This document shows, in pieces, positions 33,218 to 43,079 of a stretch of 64,000 bases of DNA (position 1 is the stretch's first letter; each line of letters opens with the position of its first letter). The notes below the pieces were generated by a model. The model saw only the letters and a program-made list of their open reading frames with translations, was not told the origin of the DNA and searched no databases. The translations under genes and the position numbers were made by a program. The DNA comes from Streptomyces thinghirensis (GTDB lineage: Bacteria > Actinomycetota > Actinomycetia > Streptomycetales > Streptomycetaceae): NCBI GenBank assembly GCA_021502835.1, contig JAKFGP010000013.1, forward strand, positions 159,486-223,485. Reading direction: 5' to 3'.

Positions 33218-33260
33218 CGCTGTCACGCGCCGCCGTGTCCCGGACAGTCACCGCTGTCAC
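33218..33260. promoter_or_regulatory. TGTCAC repeat cluster upstream of ramC
   Basis: Direct repeats TGTCAC (33221-33226), AGTCAC (33246-33251) and TGTCAC (33255-33260) lie 39-78 bases before the ramC start. The first and third extend to cgctgtcac. Position and repetition fit binding of RamR, but I cannot match them to a published site from memory. Confidence 0.4.
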
Positions 33261-33370
33261 GTCTCCGACGTGCGGAACGCACAGGTAACTTCGCCGGGCG
33301 AGTGCTCGGGGAGGCGGGCAGGGTCCGCCGGGCGGACGTCGCTTCGCGTGGCCGGCCCGGCCGTGTGGCT

Positions 33371-33409
33371 GGGCTCCGGGCCGCCCAGGGAGGGGGTGGC
33401 CCGGAGCCC
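33371..33409 (-). terminator. Terminator of the subtilase gene
   Basis: A 16-bp stem (gggctccgggccgccc with gggtggcccggagccc, one G-U pair) and a 7-base loop, 23 bases after the protease stop codon. It separates the protease from the ramC promoter region. Confidence 0.75.
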
Positions 33410-33431
33410 GTGTCACAGGGGGAGCGGGTGG

Positions 33432-35027
33432 TCAGAACTGGAGCGACCAGGCGTTGATGTACCCCGTGTCGTTGACCCAGTTGTCGTTCACGCGCAGCTT
33501 CCACGAGCCGTCGGCCGTCTCGGCGGAGGCGTTCACGGCGTAGGTGGCCCGCACGTTGTCCGAGCTGTCGTTGCTGTCGTAGTCCTTGAGCGGATACGTG
33601 GTGCCGTCGGGGGCGACCAGCTCCACGCGCAGGTCGCCGCGAAGCTGTGCCGGATGTCGACCTTGACGGAGAGGTCGGCCGGGGCGTTGCCGCCGACTCC
33701 GGTGACCGACAGGGGGGACTCGCACGGTGGCGTTGTCACGGATGGTGTGGTCGTCCGCGTTCTCGAACAGGGGTCCGGCGGGCGGAGGCGTGCCGGCCCC
33801 GGTGTGGAGCAGCTTGTTGGGCGAGCCGGCCGGGCGTCGCCGACCCGGTCGGACGTGGCGTCGGTGACCATCCGGTCACGCACCTGGGCCGGGGACCACG
33901 TCGGGTTGGCCGACAGCAGCAGGGCGGCCGCGCCCGCCGCGTGCGGCGCGGCCATCGACGTACCGCTCATCGGCTGGGGAGGCGGTGTCGCCCGCGTTGG
34001 ACGTGGACACGATGGCGTTGCCCGGAGCGAAGAGGTCCAGGCAGGAGCCGTAGTTGGAGCCCTGGCCGTTGGACCAGCCGGTCGAACGGGCGTCGTTGGC
34101 GGACGTGGCGCCGACCGTGATCGCCGACGGTGTCGAGGACGGGGGAGTACTGGCAGGAGTCGGCGTTGTTGTTGCCGGCGGCGACCACCCAGGTGACGCC
34201 GGAGGCTATGGAGGCGGCCACCGCGTCGTTGACGGACTGGGTCCGGCCGCCTCCGATGCTCATGTTGGCCACGGCCGGCTCGACCGCGTTCTTGGTGACC
34301 CAGTCGATGCCCGCGAGGACCGGCTCCCAGGTGCTGCCGGACGTGCCCTGGCAGTTCAGCACCCGGACACCGACCAGCTCGACGCCCTTGGCGACGCCGT
34401 GCGCGGCACCGCCGACGGTACCGGCGACATGCGTGCCGTGGCCCTGGCAGTCGGAGGCGTCGCGGTCGTTGTCGATGAAGTCGTACCCGCTGACCGCACG
34501 GCCGCCGAAGTCGCGGTGGGACATGCGGATACCGGTGTCCACGATGTACGCCGTGACGTTCGAGGCCCTGGTGGAGTACGTGTAGCGCGAGTCCACCGGC
34601 CGGTCGCGCTGGTCGATGCGGTCCAGCCCCCACGAGGGCGGGTTGGTCTGTGTGTCGACCGCGTAGGCGACGCCGTCGGCCTCCACGCGGGCCACGGACG
34701 GGTCGGCGGCCAGCTCCTTCGCCTCCGCCTCACTCATTCTGACCGCGAAGCCGCGCAGCGCGGCCGTGTAGGTGTAACGCAGGCTGCCCGCGTGCCGCTC
34801 GGCCAGCGCCTTCGCGGAGGCCGGCACGTCGGCCCGGGCGACCGAGTCCTCGAAGGTCACGATGTAGGAACCGTCGACCGCGCCCGGACGGTCCGCGCCG
34901 ACGATGCGTCCCTCGCCGTCGCCGGGCGGTACGGGGGCGGCCCCGGCGGTCGTGGCGGCCCCGAAGAGCAGGGCGGCACGGCGCCGACGGCGAGCACGCG
35001 CCGGACGGCGCGAGCGTCGAACTCCAT
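33432..35027 (-). CDS. Secreted S8 subtilisin-like serine protease with P domain
   Basis: This is an exported protease of about 530 residues. The ATG at 35027 follows AAGGGAG. After a signal peptide (ARAVRRVLAVGAAALLFGAA) comes an I9 propeptide (GSYIVTFEDSVARADVPASA, LRYTYTAALRGFAVRMSEAE). The catalytic domain holds Asp in TAYIVDTGIRMSHRDFGG, His in CQGHGTHVAGTVGGAAHGVA, Asn in TWVVAAGNNNADSC, and Ser in MSGTSMAAPHAAGAAALLLS. A C-terminal proprotein-convertase (P) domain follows (TIRDNATVRVPLSVTGVGGN, LRVELVAPDGTTYPLKDYDS, SWKLRVNDNWVNDTGYINAW). P-domain subtilases in Streptomyces have roles in processing secreted proteins; the neighbouring ram cluster may be coincidence. Six frame changes. 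Confidence 0.9.
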
Positions 35028-35488
35028 GGTTTCTCCCTTGAGAGCGGTCCGGAACCGGCTCGGATCCGGACGGCGGCAGCCGTCGCGGCGTGAGCCACCC
35101 AGTACGTGGGGAGTGCAAAGATGTGGCGAGTGCATGACAATCTCGCCACCGGTGTCCTGGGCGGTCCACGAGCGGTGGGGGGGGGGGGGGGGGGGGGGGC
35201 GGGGTTGGGCGGGTGCCGCGCGGAATGGGGCGCCGGGCGACACCGCGTCTGATGGAACGGGCGGCCGTTGCGGTGGCCGACCGCTCAGAGCTTCGGGCGT
35301 CCGGCCGCACCCCCGGCAATCCGTAGCCCTACCCAAAGAACGGCGACGACGGGTCGGCCCCGCGTACGGGACCGGGCGGGGTGGACGGCGTCTCCAATGC
35401 CTGGGTGGTGGACACCTATTGCACCGGAGTCCGCCGACCGGTAGACCACCTGCGCACGAGCGTGGTGGGCGGCGCCGAGGAGGCACCT
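35028..35488. other. Divergent regulatory region between subtilase and LAL regulator
   Basis: This gene-free stretch must hold promoters for both divergent genes. Its main feature is the G tract described separately; otherwise I see no clear operator. Confidence 0.5.
35177..35199. repeat. Run of 23 consecutive G
   Basis: Twenty-three G in a row, then cggggttgggcggg, about 150 bases before the subtilase start and 290 before the LAL regulator start. It could form a G-quadruplex and could vary in length by slippage, or be a basecalling artefact. Confidence 0.8.
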
Positions 35489-38456
35489 GTGGAGAGACGC
35501 TTCCCGATCCCGGGACAGGTGACGGCGCCGGACCGCGGGGACGGACCCGCGGCAGCGGGCACTGCCGCCGGGTTCGTCGGGCGCACCGCCGAGGTGGCCC
35601 GGGTCCGTGCGGCGCTCCGCCGGCCACCGTGTCGTGGTCGTGCGCGGCGAGGCCGGTGCGGGCGCCTCCCGGCTGGTGGACGAGGCGCTGGCCGACGACG
35701 GGCTCCGGGACTGCGCGCAACTGCGCGGTGTCTGCCCCGACGTGTCGCGGGACACCGCCCTCACCCCGATCGCCGACGCCCTGGCCGGGCTGCCGTACCG
35801 CGCGGACGGGGCGGAAACGGCCCTGCCCCGCTGACCGGGGTGGTGGCCGCACTGGTGCCCGAGCTGGCGGACCGGCTCCCGGAGCCGCCCGAGGCGGCCG
35901 CCGATCCGGAGGTGCGGCGCGGGCTGCTGCCGCGCGCGGTCCGCTCCCTGCTGGCGGCCCACGGCCCCCGCGGTGCTGGTCGTGGAGGACGTCCACTGGG
36001 CCGACCCGGCGACCCGGGACCTGCTGCACCGACTGCTGGCGGATCCGCCGCCCCGGCTACGACTGGTCCTCACCGAGCGCCGGGCTCCGGGTTGCCCGCC
36101 CTCGGCATCCGCGTACAACCACGTGCTCGTCGGGGAGGTCGAGGTGCGACCGTGGACGCCCGAGGAGACGGGCGAGTTCGTCCGGCGCCGACTGGGGGAG
36201 CAGGCGACGGGGCCGGGGTCCGCGGAGCGGTGCAACGCCAGCGGACGGCGGTCGGCCGCGGCAGGCCCTGCTGCAGCCGTGCGAGGAAGGCGGCACCGGA
36301 GCGGTCAGGCCGTCGCACCGCCGAGGAGCGTCGCACCGCCGAGGGCGCCGTCGCCGGCTCGCCGCCGGGTGCCGTCGCGGCGAGAGCGATCTGGCGCAGC
36401 GCCGCGGACCGCTCACCGACGACGCGCAAACGGGTCGTAGAGGCGGCGGCGGTGCTGAACCTGCCCGTCACCGTCGACACCCTTGCCGAGTGGCCGACCT
36501 GGAACCCGGGCGGCCGAGCGTGCCGTCGCCCAGGCGGTACGGCGGTCGGTGCTCCGCGCCGACGGACCGCACCCGGGGTTCCGGCACCGCTGGACCGTCA
36601 GGGCCGTGCTGGACGACATGCCGGGGCCGAGCCTGGCGTGGCTGAGTCTGCGGGCCGCACGGGCGCTGCGGCGCCAGCGGCGGAGACCGCCGCTCGCGGA
36701 GCTGGCCCGGCTGTACCGGGGCGGCGGGCCGGACGAAGGAGGGCCTGCGCTGCCTTGTCGCGGCCGCGACCAGGCCGGGCCGAGGGCGACTACACCGCCG
36801 CGACCACCCTCTACACCCAGGCGGTCACCGAGGAACCGAGAGCCGGGGCCGTATCCGCACCGCCGCCAAGCTGGCCCGCACGGCGCACTGGCCGAGGCCG
36901 GTGAGCAGGTGGTGAGGCGCGGTGCGGCGGGTGCTGGACGAGGCGCGCCGCCGCCCCGGCTGAGCGGGGAGATGCGCCTCCACCTCGCCGTGGTCCTGCG
37001 CAACCAGAGCGGGGGCGCGCTCGACAGCCTCGACGAGATCGCCCGCGCCATCCCCGACCTGGAGGTCTCGGACCCGCGAACCGCGGTACGGGCGATGCTG
37101 GTGGCCGCCATCCCGTCGATCCAGGGCTGGCCGGTGCGACGGCACGTGGCCTGGCTGGAGCGGGCGGAGGTGGTGGCCGGGCGGGTCACGGATCCGGTGG
37201 CCAGGGCGGCGATGGCCGCCAACCGCGCCACCGCGCTCATGCTGCTCGGTGACCACCGGGCGTGGGCCGCGGCCGACGCGCTGCGCGGCCCCGCCTCGTC
37301 GGTCATGGAGGCGGCGCAGTACGCCCGAGGCTGGACCAATCTGGCGCACGCCTCGATGGCCCTGGGACACGCCGACAAGGCGAGGGAGTTCCTCTTCCGC
37401 GCGGCCGCCGGACTCGCCGACACCAGCAGTCCGTACCTGGAAGGGCTCACGCAGACCGGGCGCCTGGTGCTGGCCTGGCACGAGGGCCGGTGGGAGCGCC
37501 TGCACCAGGACGCCGACCACACCGCACGGCTGTACCAGGAGATACCCGACCTGACCGCGGAGGCGATGCTGGTGCGCGGACTGACCGCCCTGCACGTGCT
37601 GGGCGACGTCCCCCGCGCCCGCCGCGACCTCGCGGAGGCCGCCCGTACGACCCGCTACGACACCGGCGTCATCATCACCGCGTCCGCCGCGGCCATCGCC
37701 CGCGTCCACCTGGAGGCCGGCCGGCCCGGGCAGGCGTGCGACGCCGTCGAGGGCGCCCCTGCGACACCCTGGAGCGGACCGGTGGCTGGGTGTGGGCCAC
37801 CGAGGTCGTCCCGCGGCCGTCGAAGCCCTGTGCGGCAGCGGCCAGGCCGAGCGGGCACACCGGATCGTCGCCGACTTCGACGCGGGCACCGTCGACCGTG
37901 ACGCGCCCGCCGCCCGCGTGGCGCTGACGGTGTGCCGGGCACTGCTGGCCGAGGAGGAGCGGCGGCCCGACCGAGCGGCCCTCCTGCTGGCCGAGGCGGG
38001 AGGCGGAGTGGCGCCGCCTCGGCCAACCCCTTCGACGCGGCTCGGACCGCCGAGGCTCGAGGACGGTGCCTCCTGCCCGGCCCGGAGGCGGCGGAACGGG
38101 ACGCGTCCCGAGCGGCAACAGGCAGCCGTACGCGCGATCCACGGGGTGGTCGAGCAGTACCGGAGGCTGGGGGCGCGCTGGGACGTCGCCCGGTGCCACC
38201 GGCTGCTGCGGCGCCACGACATCGTCACCACACCGCCGCGGACGCCTCGGCTACGGCGACCAACTGTCCCCGCGCGAACAGGAGGTGGCCCGGCTCGTCG
38301 TCCAGGGACGAGCCAACCGCGACATCGCCGAGAGCCTGGTGCTGTCCAACCCGACCGTGGAACACCACGTGGCGCGCATCATGCGCAAGCTCAACGTCAG
38401 CTCCCGCACGGACATCGCCGTGGCCGGCGACGGGGACGGCGCCGTGGGGGCGGTGA
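35489..38456 (+). CDS. Large LuxR-family (LAL) regulator with AAA ATPase
   Basis: This is a regulator of about 985 residues. The GTG start at 35489 follows GAGGAGGCACCT. Near residue 30 is GFVGRTAEVARVRAAL, then the P loop VVVVRGEAGAGASRLVDEAL, where Ala replaces the usual Lys. Walker B VLVVEDVHWADPATRDLLHR is intact. A long helical/TPR middle follows (RNQSGGALDSLDEIARAIPD, AWLERAEVVAGRVTDPVARA, YARGWTNLAHASMALGHADK, RVHLEAGRPGQACDAVEGAL). The C-terminal HTH is LSPREQEVARLVVQGRANRD, IAESLVLSNPTVEHHVARIM, RKLNVSSRTDIAV. Such proteins are pathway-specific activators. About 14 frame changes. The target is unknown; the subtilase is transcribed divergently. Confidence 0.82.
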
Positions 38457-38510
38457 GACGGGGACGGCATCGCGGGGCGGTGACGCGGCCGGGGCCGGCC
38501 GGGGCACCGG

Positions 38511-39427
38511 TCAGGCCGTCACGACGTCCCCGGGCCGCCTTGCCCACCGTGGCCGTCGAGGGAGATGCCCAGCTGTTCGGCCACGCCGGTGAGGGCGGCT
38601 CTCAGCGGGAGCGCGACCCGGGTGAGGGCGTGCCGGTCGCCCCGCGTCGGGTCCCGGTTGACGATCAGTACGGCTTTCCGTCCTGGGCCGCCTGGCGGAC
38701 GAACCGAGCCCGGACATCACCGTCAGCGAGAGCCCAGTACCAGCAGTGAGGACGAGTCGCGGACCAGCTCGCGGCAGTGCTCGACCCGCGCTGGCGGAAC
38801 GGCTTCGCCGAAGAACACCACGTCCGGTTTGAGGACGCCGCCGCAGACGGCGCAGGGCATTACAGGTCCCCGACCTGCTCGTCGGTGAGGTCGGCGTCAC
38901 CGTCGGGGTTGATCCACGCGCCACCGGATCGAAGCCCGGATTGGCCTCCCTCGAGCCGCCGGGCGAGTACCCGGCGCGGACTGAAGGCACCGCAGGACAG
39001 GCAGACGACCCGGTCCAGGCTTCCGTGGAGCTCCACGACGCCCTCGCTGCCGGCTGCCTGGTGCAGGCCGTCGACGTTCTGGGTGATCACCCCGCTGAGC
39101 AGGCCGTGCCGTGCGAACGCGGCGACGGCCCAGTGCCCGGCGTTGGGGCGGGCGCGGCCGAAGGTGCGCCAGCCGAGGTGGCTGCGCGCCCAGTACCGGC
39201 GTCGAGCCCGGGGATCGGCCTGAAGTCCTGGTAGGTCATCGGGACGTGCCGGCTCAGGCTGCCGCCCCGCCCCGGTAGTCCGGGGATGCCCGACTCGGTG
39301 GGAGATGCCCGCCCCGCTGAGCACCAGCACGCCGCCGTTGCTCAGCGCGTCGACGACCGGCTCCGGGTCGGTGGTGCCCGGCGGCAGGTCCTCGGCGGGG
39401 GTCCAGCTCAGAGGGGCGCATGCGCAT
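38511..39427 (-). CDS. Sir2-family NAD-dependent protein deacetylase
   Basis: This is a sirtuin of about 300 residues. It shows GGVLVLSGAGIS (NAD binding), YWARSHLGWRTFGRARPNAG, LSGVITQNVDGLHQAAGSEG (Q-N-V-D and catalytic-region His), VVELHGSLDRVVCLSCGAFS (first Cys pair), MPCAVCGGVLKPDVVFFGEA (second Cys pair plus the FGE motif) and LLVLGSLTVMSG. Four cysteines would bind structural Zn. It would remove acyl groups from lysine in enzymes or chromatin proteins. It ends convergently with the LAL gene only 55 bases away. The start at 39427 is an estimate. Five frame changes. Confidence 0.85.
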
Positions 39428-39514
39428 GCCGCCAGGGTACGGAACGGGCTGCCGCGCGTCCGGCCGACCGGCGCCGTGGGCCGCGGCACCCCGGCCCCAC
39501 GGACCGGCCCACGG

Positions 39515-40415
39515 TCACGGCAGTGGCGTGCCGCCGGTCGCGTTCAGGATCTCCGCCGTGACGTAGCCGGCCTCCTGCGAGGCGAGGTAGACGTACGCCG
39601 GTGCCAGCTCGGCCGGTTGCGCGGGACGGGGCCCAGGGGGCTCTGTTGCCGAACTCGGCGGTGTCCGGCAGCGTCGCCGGGATCAGCGGAGGTCCACACC
39701 GGCCCCGGGGCCACCGCGTTCACCCGGATGCCGCGCTCCGCGACCATCTGGGCCACAGCCCGTGCGGTCACGATCGCGCCGCCCTTGGTCGTCGCGTAGT
39801 CCAGCAGGTGCGGGCTGGGCTTGTACCGCCTGGACCGAGGTGGTGTTGATAACGCTGCCGCCCTCGGGAATGTGCGGCAGGGCGAACTTCGTCAGCCAGA
39901 ACATGCCGTGGGGTTCGTCCGCACGACCCGGTCGAACCGCTGCTGGGTCGTGATCGCCTCGATGCCGTCCGGCTGGGACATCTGGTAGGCCGCGTTGTTC
40001 ACCAGGACGTCGATACCGCCGAACTCCGCCACGGCCCGGTCGATCAAGAGGCCCGGCAGTTCTCCTCCTCCCGGATGTCGCAGGAGACGGCGACGGCCTT
40101 CCGTCCGGCGTCCTCCACCAGGCGGGAGGTCCCCGTGCCTCGTCCTGTTCCTCGGCGAGGTGGGTGAACAGCACATCGGCACCCTCGCGCGCGAAGGCCA
40201 GGGCCACCGCTCGGCCGATGCCGGAGTCACCGCCGGTGACGACTGATCCCCTGCGGCCCACCAGACGGCCCGACCTGGGCGGTAGGACTCCTCACCGTGG
40301 TCGGGCGGCGGGTACATCGGCCCGGTCAGCCGGGTACTGGGCTGGTCCTGCGAGGCGAAGTCGGGGCGGGGGTACTCTCGGTCGGATTCTGCTGGGCGTG
40401 CTGGTCGTCCGCCAC
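39515..40415 (-). CDS. Short-chain dehydrogenase/reductase (SDR)
   Basis: This is an SDR of about 298 residues with an N-terminal extension. The GTG start at 40415 follows AGGAGG and reads [20 protein letters not shown], continuing [20 protein letters not shown]. The Rossmann part has [20 protein letters not shown] (T-G-x3-G-x-G), [60 protein letters not shown] (catalytic Tyr and Lys), [20 protein letters not shown] and [20 protein letters not shown]. The extension and motifs match the YghA-type aldehyde/alcohol reductases often linked to general stress. Six frame changes. Confidence 0.86.
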
Positions 40416-40523
40416 GTCTGCCTCCTGTGTCTCGCGGTGCGCGGTCAGCGACCGTGTTCCCTGGCCGGTCCGTCCGAAAGCCTCTCCTGCGAGCGCGACA
40501 CGTTTCAACGACCGCGCGCCGGG

Positions 40524-41346
40524 TCAGCAGAGAGGGACGCCGGGCAGCTGGGAGGCGGGGTAATCGATGTAGATGTTGCTGACGAAGCCGTTCTGTCGTC
40601 GCAGCAGCTTGCTCCACCAGTTGTTGGTGTAGCCCTCGGAAGTTCACCGTGTCGCCCTGCTTCTGGCACAGCACCCGGACGCCGGTGGGACCGGGAGCGT
40701 GGCCACCCACCGGGGGAGAGGCGAGAGGCGGGCGTCGGCGCGCACCCGCACCCCGCTGCCCCAGGTCGTAAACGGCGCCTGCCCCGCTTTTCGCAGTCGT
40801 TGTCGCTGGTCAGGTAGTACCGGTGATAGCCGCCCGGGTAGGCGAGCGCGCCGCCGTTGATGCGGATGTCCTGGCCGACGCCGTTGTAGAGCTGCTCGTA
40901 GTGGATGTGGGGGCCGCTGGAGTTGCCGGTGCTGCCGGTGGTTCCGATCTTCGCGGCCCTGGGCGACCTGGGCACCGTGGGGGACGCTGAAGGCGGAGAG
41001 GTGGAAGTAGTAGATTGCGCCAGCCGCCACCGTGCTCGATGGATATGTAGTTCCCGGCGCCGTCGGCCTGGAAGTGCCGGTAGGCGGTGCCCGCCGCGGA
41101 GGGCGAGGACCGGAGTGCCGTTGGTGGTGCCGCCGTCGACGGACGAAGTCCAGCGCCCGGCGGCCCTCGGCCAGTGGTGGCTGTAGGTCACTTCTGGCCG
41201 CAGGGGTACGGGGCCTTGAAGTTCAAGCCGCGGCCAGGGCCGCTACCGGAGGTGGCCGCGCCGGCCGGCTGGACGCGACCGAGCAACAGGCCGGCCAGCA
41301 GCGCGCAGCACGGCGGCGGTCACGGCCCACAGGCGTCTAGTGGCAT
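40524..41346 (-). CDS. Secreted M23 peptidase with shared C-terminal SH3-like domain
   Basis: This is an exported LytM/M23-type protein of about 270 residues. ATG 41346 follows AGGAG; the signal helix AVTAAVLRALLAGLLLG is read after a frame change. The peptidase core shows KVTYSHHWPRAAGALDF, AAGAIYYFHLSAFSVPHGAQ, VAQGAKIGTTGSTGNSSGPH and IHYEQLYNGVGQDIRINGGA, where H-x-H of GPHIH binds Zn. The C-terminal domain of about 72 residues reads VRVRADARLSPLP, TGVRVLCQKQGDTVNFRGYT, NNWWSKLL, GFVSNIYIDYPASQLPGVPL and C. The same domain ends the next two proteins. It would cut peptidoglycan cross-bridges or be a degenerate relative. Eight frame changes. Confidence 0.82.
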
Positions 41347-41699
41347 GGCGGATCGCTCCTTCGTGGGGAAAGAAGAGAGACCGCCGCCCGTCGGGACGGC
41401 GGACCGCGGCTTAGTGGGAGGCGCCGTCGGCGGGGAGCAAGGCGGCGGCGTGTGTTTCGCTCAGGCTGCAATGACTTGCTCACGACACCGTGGGCGATCC
41501 ATCATGCGACCACCGGCTGACGAGCTCCACGCCCCGTCGGCCCTGTTCGGCCCGCGCGCACCGCCGGCCGCGCCGCGGTGCCCGCGCGGTCCGGGCATCA
41601 CGACGGTCGGCACGAGGCCGACCAGGCCCGCAGATTCCGTGCCCGCCCGCAGACCACCCCACACACACCCAGTGGGCACCGGAAGGAGAGAACCCCCAC
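41347..41699. other. Divergent region between M23 and amidase genes
   Basis: No gene is seen. A hairpin (ccgccg ... cggcgg, 41382-41403) lies in the M23 leader. I looked for the c-di-AMP (ydaO) riboswitch that often precedes Streptomyces wall hydrolases and found no convincing match. The amidase has a gaaggagag site at 41682-41690. Confidence 0.5.
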
Positions 41700-43079
41700 A
41701 TGTCCTCCGGACTCCTCGTCGGACGCGTCCAGCAGCTGGTGTTGCGCCGCGGCCGTGGCAGCCGCCCTGCCCTGACCGACCAGCCGGCCCCGGCCGCCGC
41801 CGCGCCGGCGCCGTCCGCGCCCGACACCGCCGTCCAGACCGCCTTCGCCCGTGCGGCGGCCGCCTACGACGTCCCCGGGACCTCCTGGTCGCCGTCGGCT
41901 ACGGCGAGACCCGCCTCGACGGCCACGCCGGCCTGCCCAGCCAGGAACAACGGCTACGGCATGATGCACCTGGTCAGCAACCCCGGACGGCACACCCTGG
42001 AACGGGCCGCGCGGCTGACCGGCGCGAGCGTCGCCGAACTAAGCAGGACTCCGGCGCCAACATCCACGGCGGGGCAGCCGTGTTGCAGGGCACTGGCCGA
42101 CGAGGCCGGCCTGGACGCCGCCGACCGGGACCGCCTCGGCGCCTGGTATCCCGTCGCGGCCCGAGGCGCCTCCGGCGGCGAGTCCGCGCCCGCCTGTACG
42201 CCGACGCCGTCTACGACATCCTCGGCGACGGCATCCGGACCCACGTCACCGGCGGCGAGCGGGTCACCGTCGCGCCGCGTGCGGTGCGGCCCGAGCGCGG
42301 CGCGTACGCCGAGACCGAGGCCGTCGCGGCGCCGACCGCGCCGTGGACCATCCGTCCGCGCCTGGAACCCGGCGTATCCTGGGAACTACTCCGCCGGACG
42401 CGGCTCGGCGATCCACGACCGTGGTCGTCCATGTCACGCAGGGCTCGTACGCGGGCTCCATCAGCTGGTTCCAGGACCCGGCCGCACAGGTCAGCGCCAC
42501 TACGTGGTGCGGTCCTCGGACGGGCAGGTCACCCAGACGGTCCGCGAACGCGACACCGCCTGGCACGCCCGCTCGGCCAACCCCCACCCGCGTGGGCGTG
42601 GAGCACGAGGGTTACCGTCAGCGATCCCGCCTGGTTCACCGACGCCATGTACCGCTCGTCGGCGGCGTTGACCCGCCATCTCACCGACAAGTACGGCATT
42701 CCGCGGGACCGCGCCGCACATCGTCGGACACAGCGAAGTGCCCGGCAACGACCACACCGACCCCGGCCCGCACCTGGGACTGGGCCTACTATATGAGCCT
42801 GGTCCGCGGCGACGACGGTGCCACGGGCACACCGTTCCCGACCCTGGGGCACGGACGTGAAGCGTCCGGCAGCAGCCGTCGACGGACTCCCGCCCGGGTG
42901 GCGAGCCTCGCCCGGACCGACGTCCGTCCGCGTGGCCTGCCGGGGTGCGCGGGCGGACTCGTGGAGTACGACGGCTACAGCAACGATGCCTGGTCGTACC
43001 TCGCCGGACCACGGCGGTTCATCTCCAACATCTTCATCGACGTCACTGACGCCTGGCCCCTGGAGTGCCCACATGCTGA
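41700..43079 (+). CDS. Secreted peptidoglycan amidase (lysozyme-like + Amidase_2) with SH3-like domain
   Basis: This is a multidomain wall enzyme of about 460 residues. After the start MSSGLLVGRVQQLVLRRG a lysozyme/transglycosylase-like region reads YDVPRDLLVAVGYGETRLDG, NNGYGMMHLVSNPGRHTLER and DSGANIHGGAAVLQ. The Amidase_2/PGRP domain shows TVVVHVTQGSYAGSISWFQD (Zn His), AHYVVRSSDGQVTQTVRERD, TAWHARSANPHRVGVEHEGY and HIVGHSEVPGNDHTDPG (Zn His). It ends in the shared domain: VASLPGPTSVRVAC, DLVEYDGYSNDAWSYLAG, ISNIFIDVTDAWLPGVPTC. No classic signal peptide is obvious at this start. Its stop overlaps the ATG of the next gene (ATGCTGA). About ten frame changes. Confidence 0.8.

Noticed and set aside
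41347..41699. Possible c-di-AMP (ydaO) riboswitch before the wall-hydrolase genes
   Set aside because: The conserved ydaO core segments were not found on either strand.
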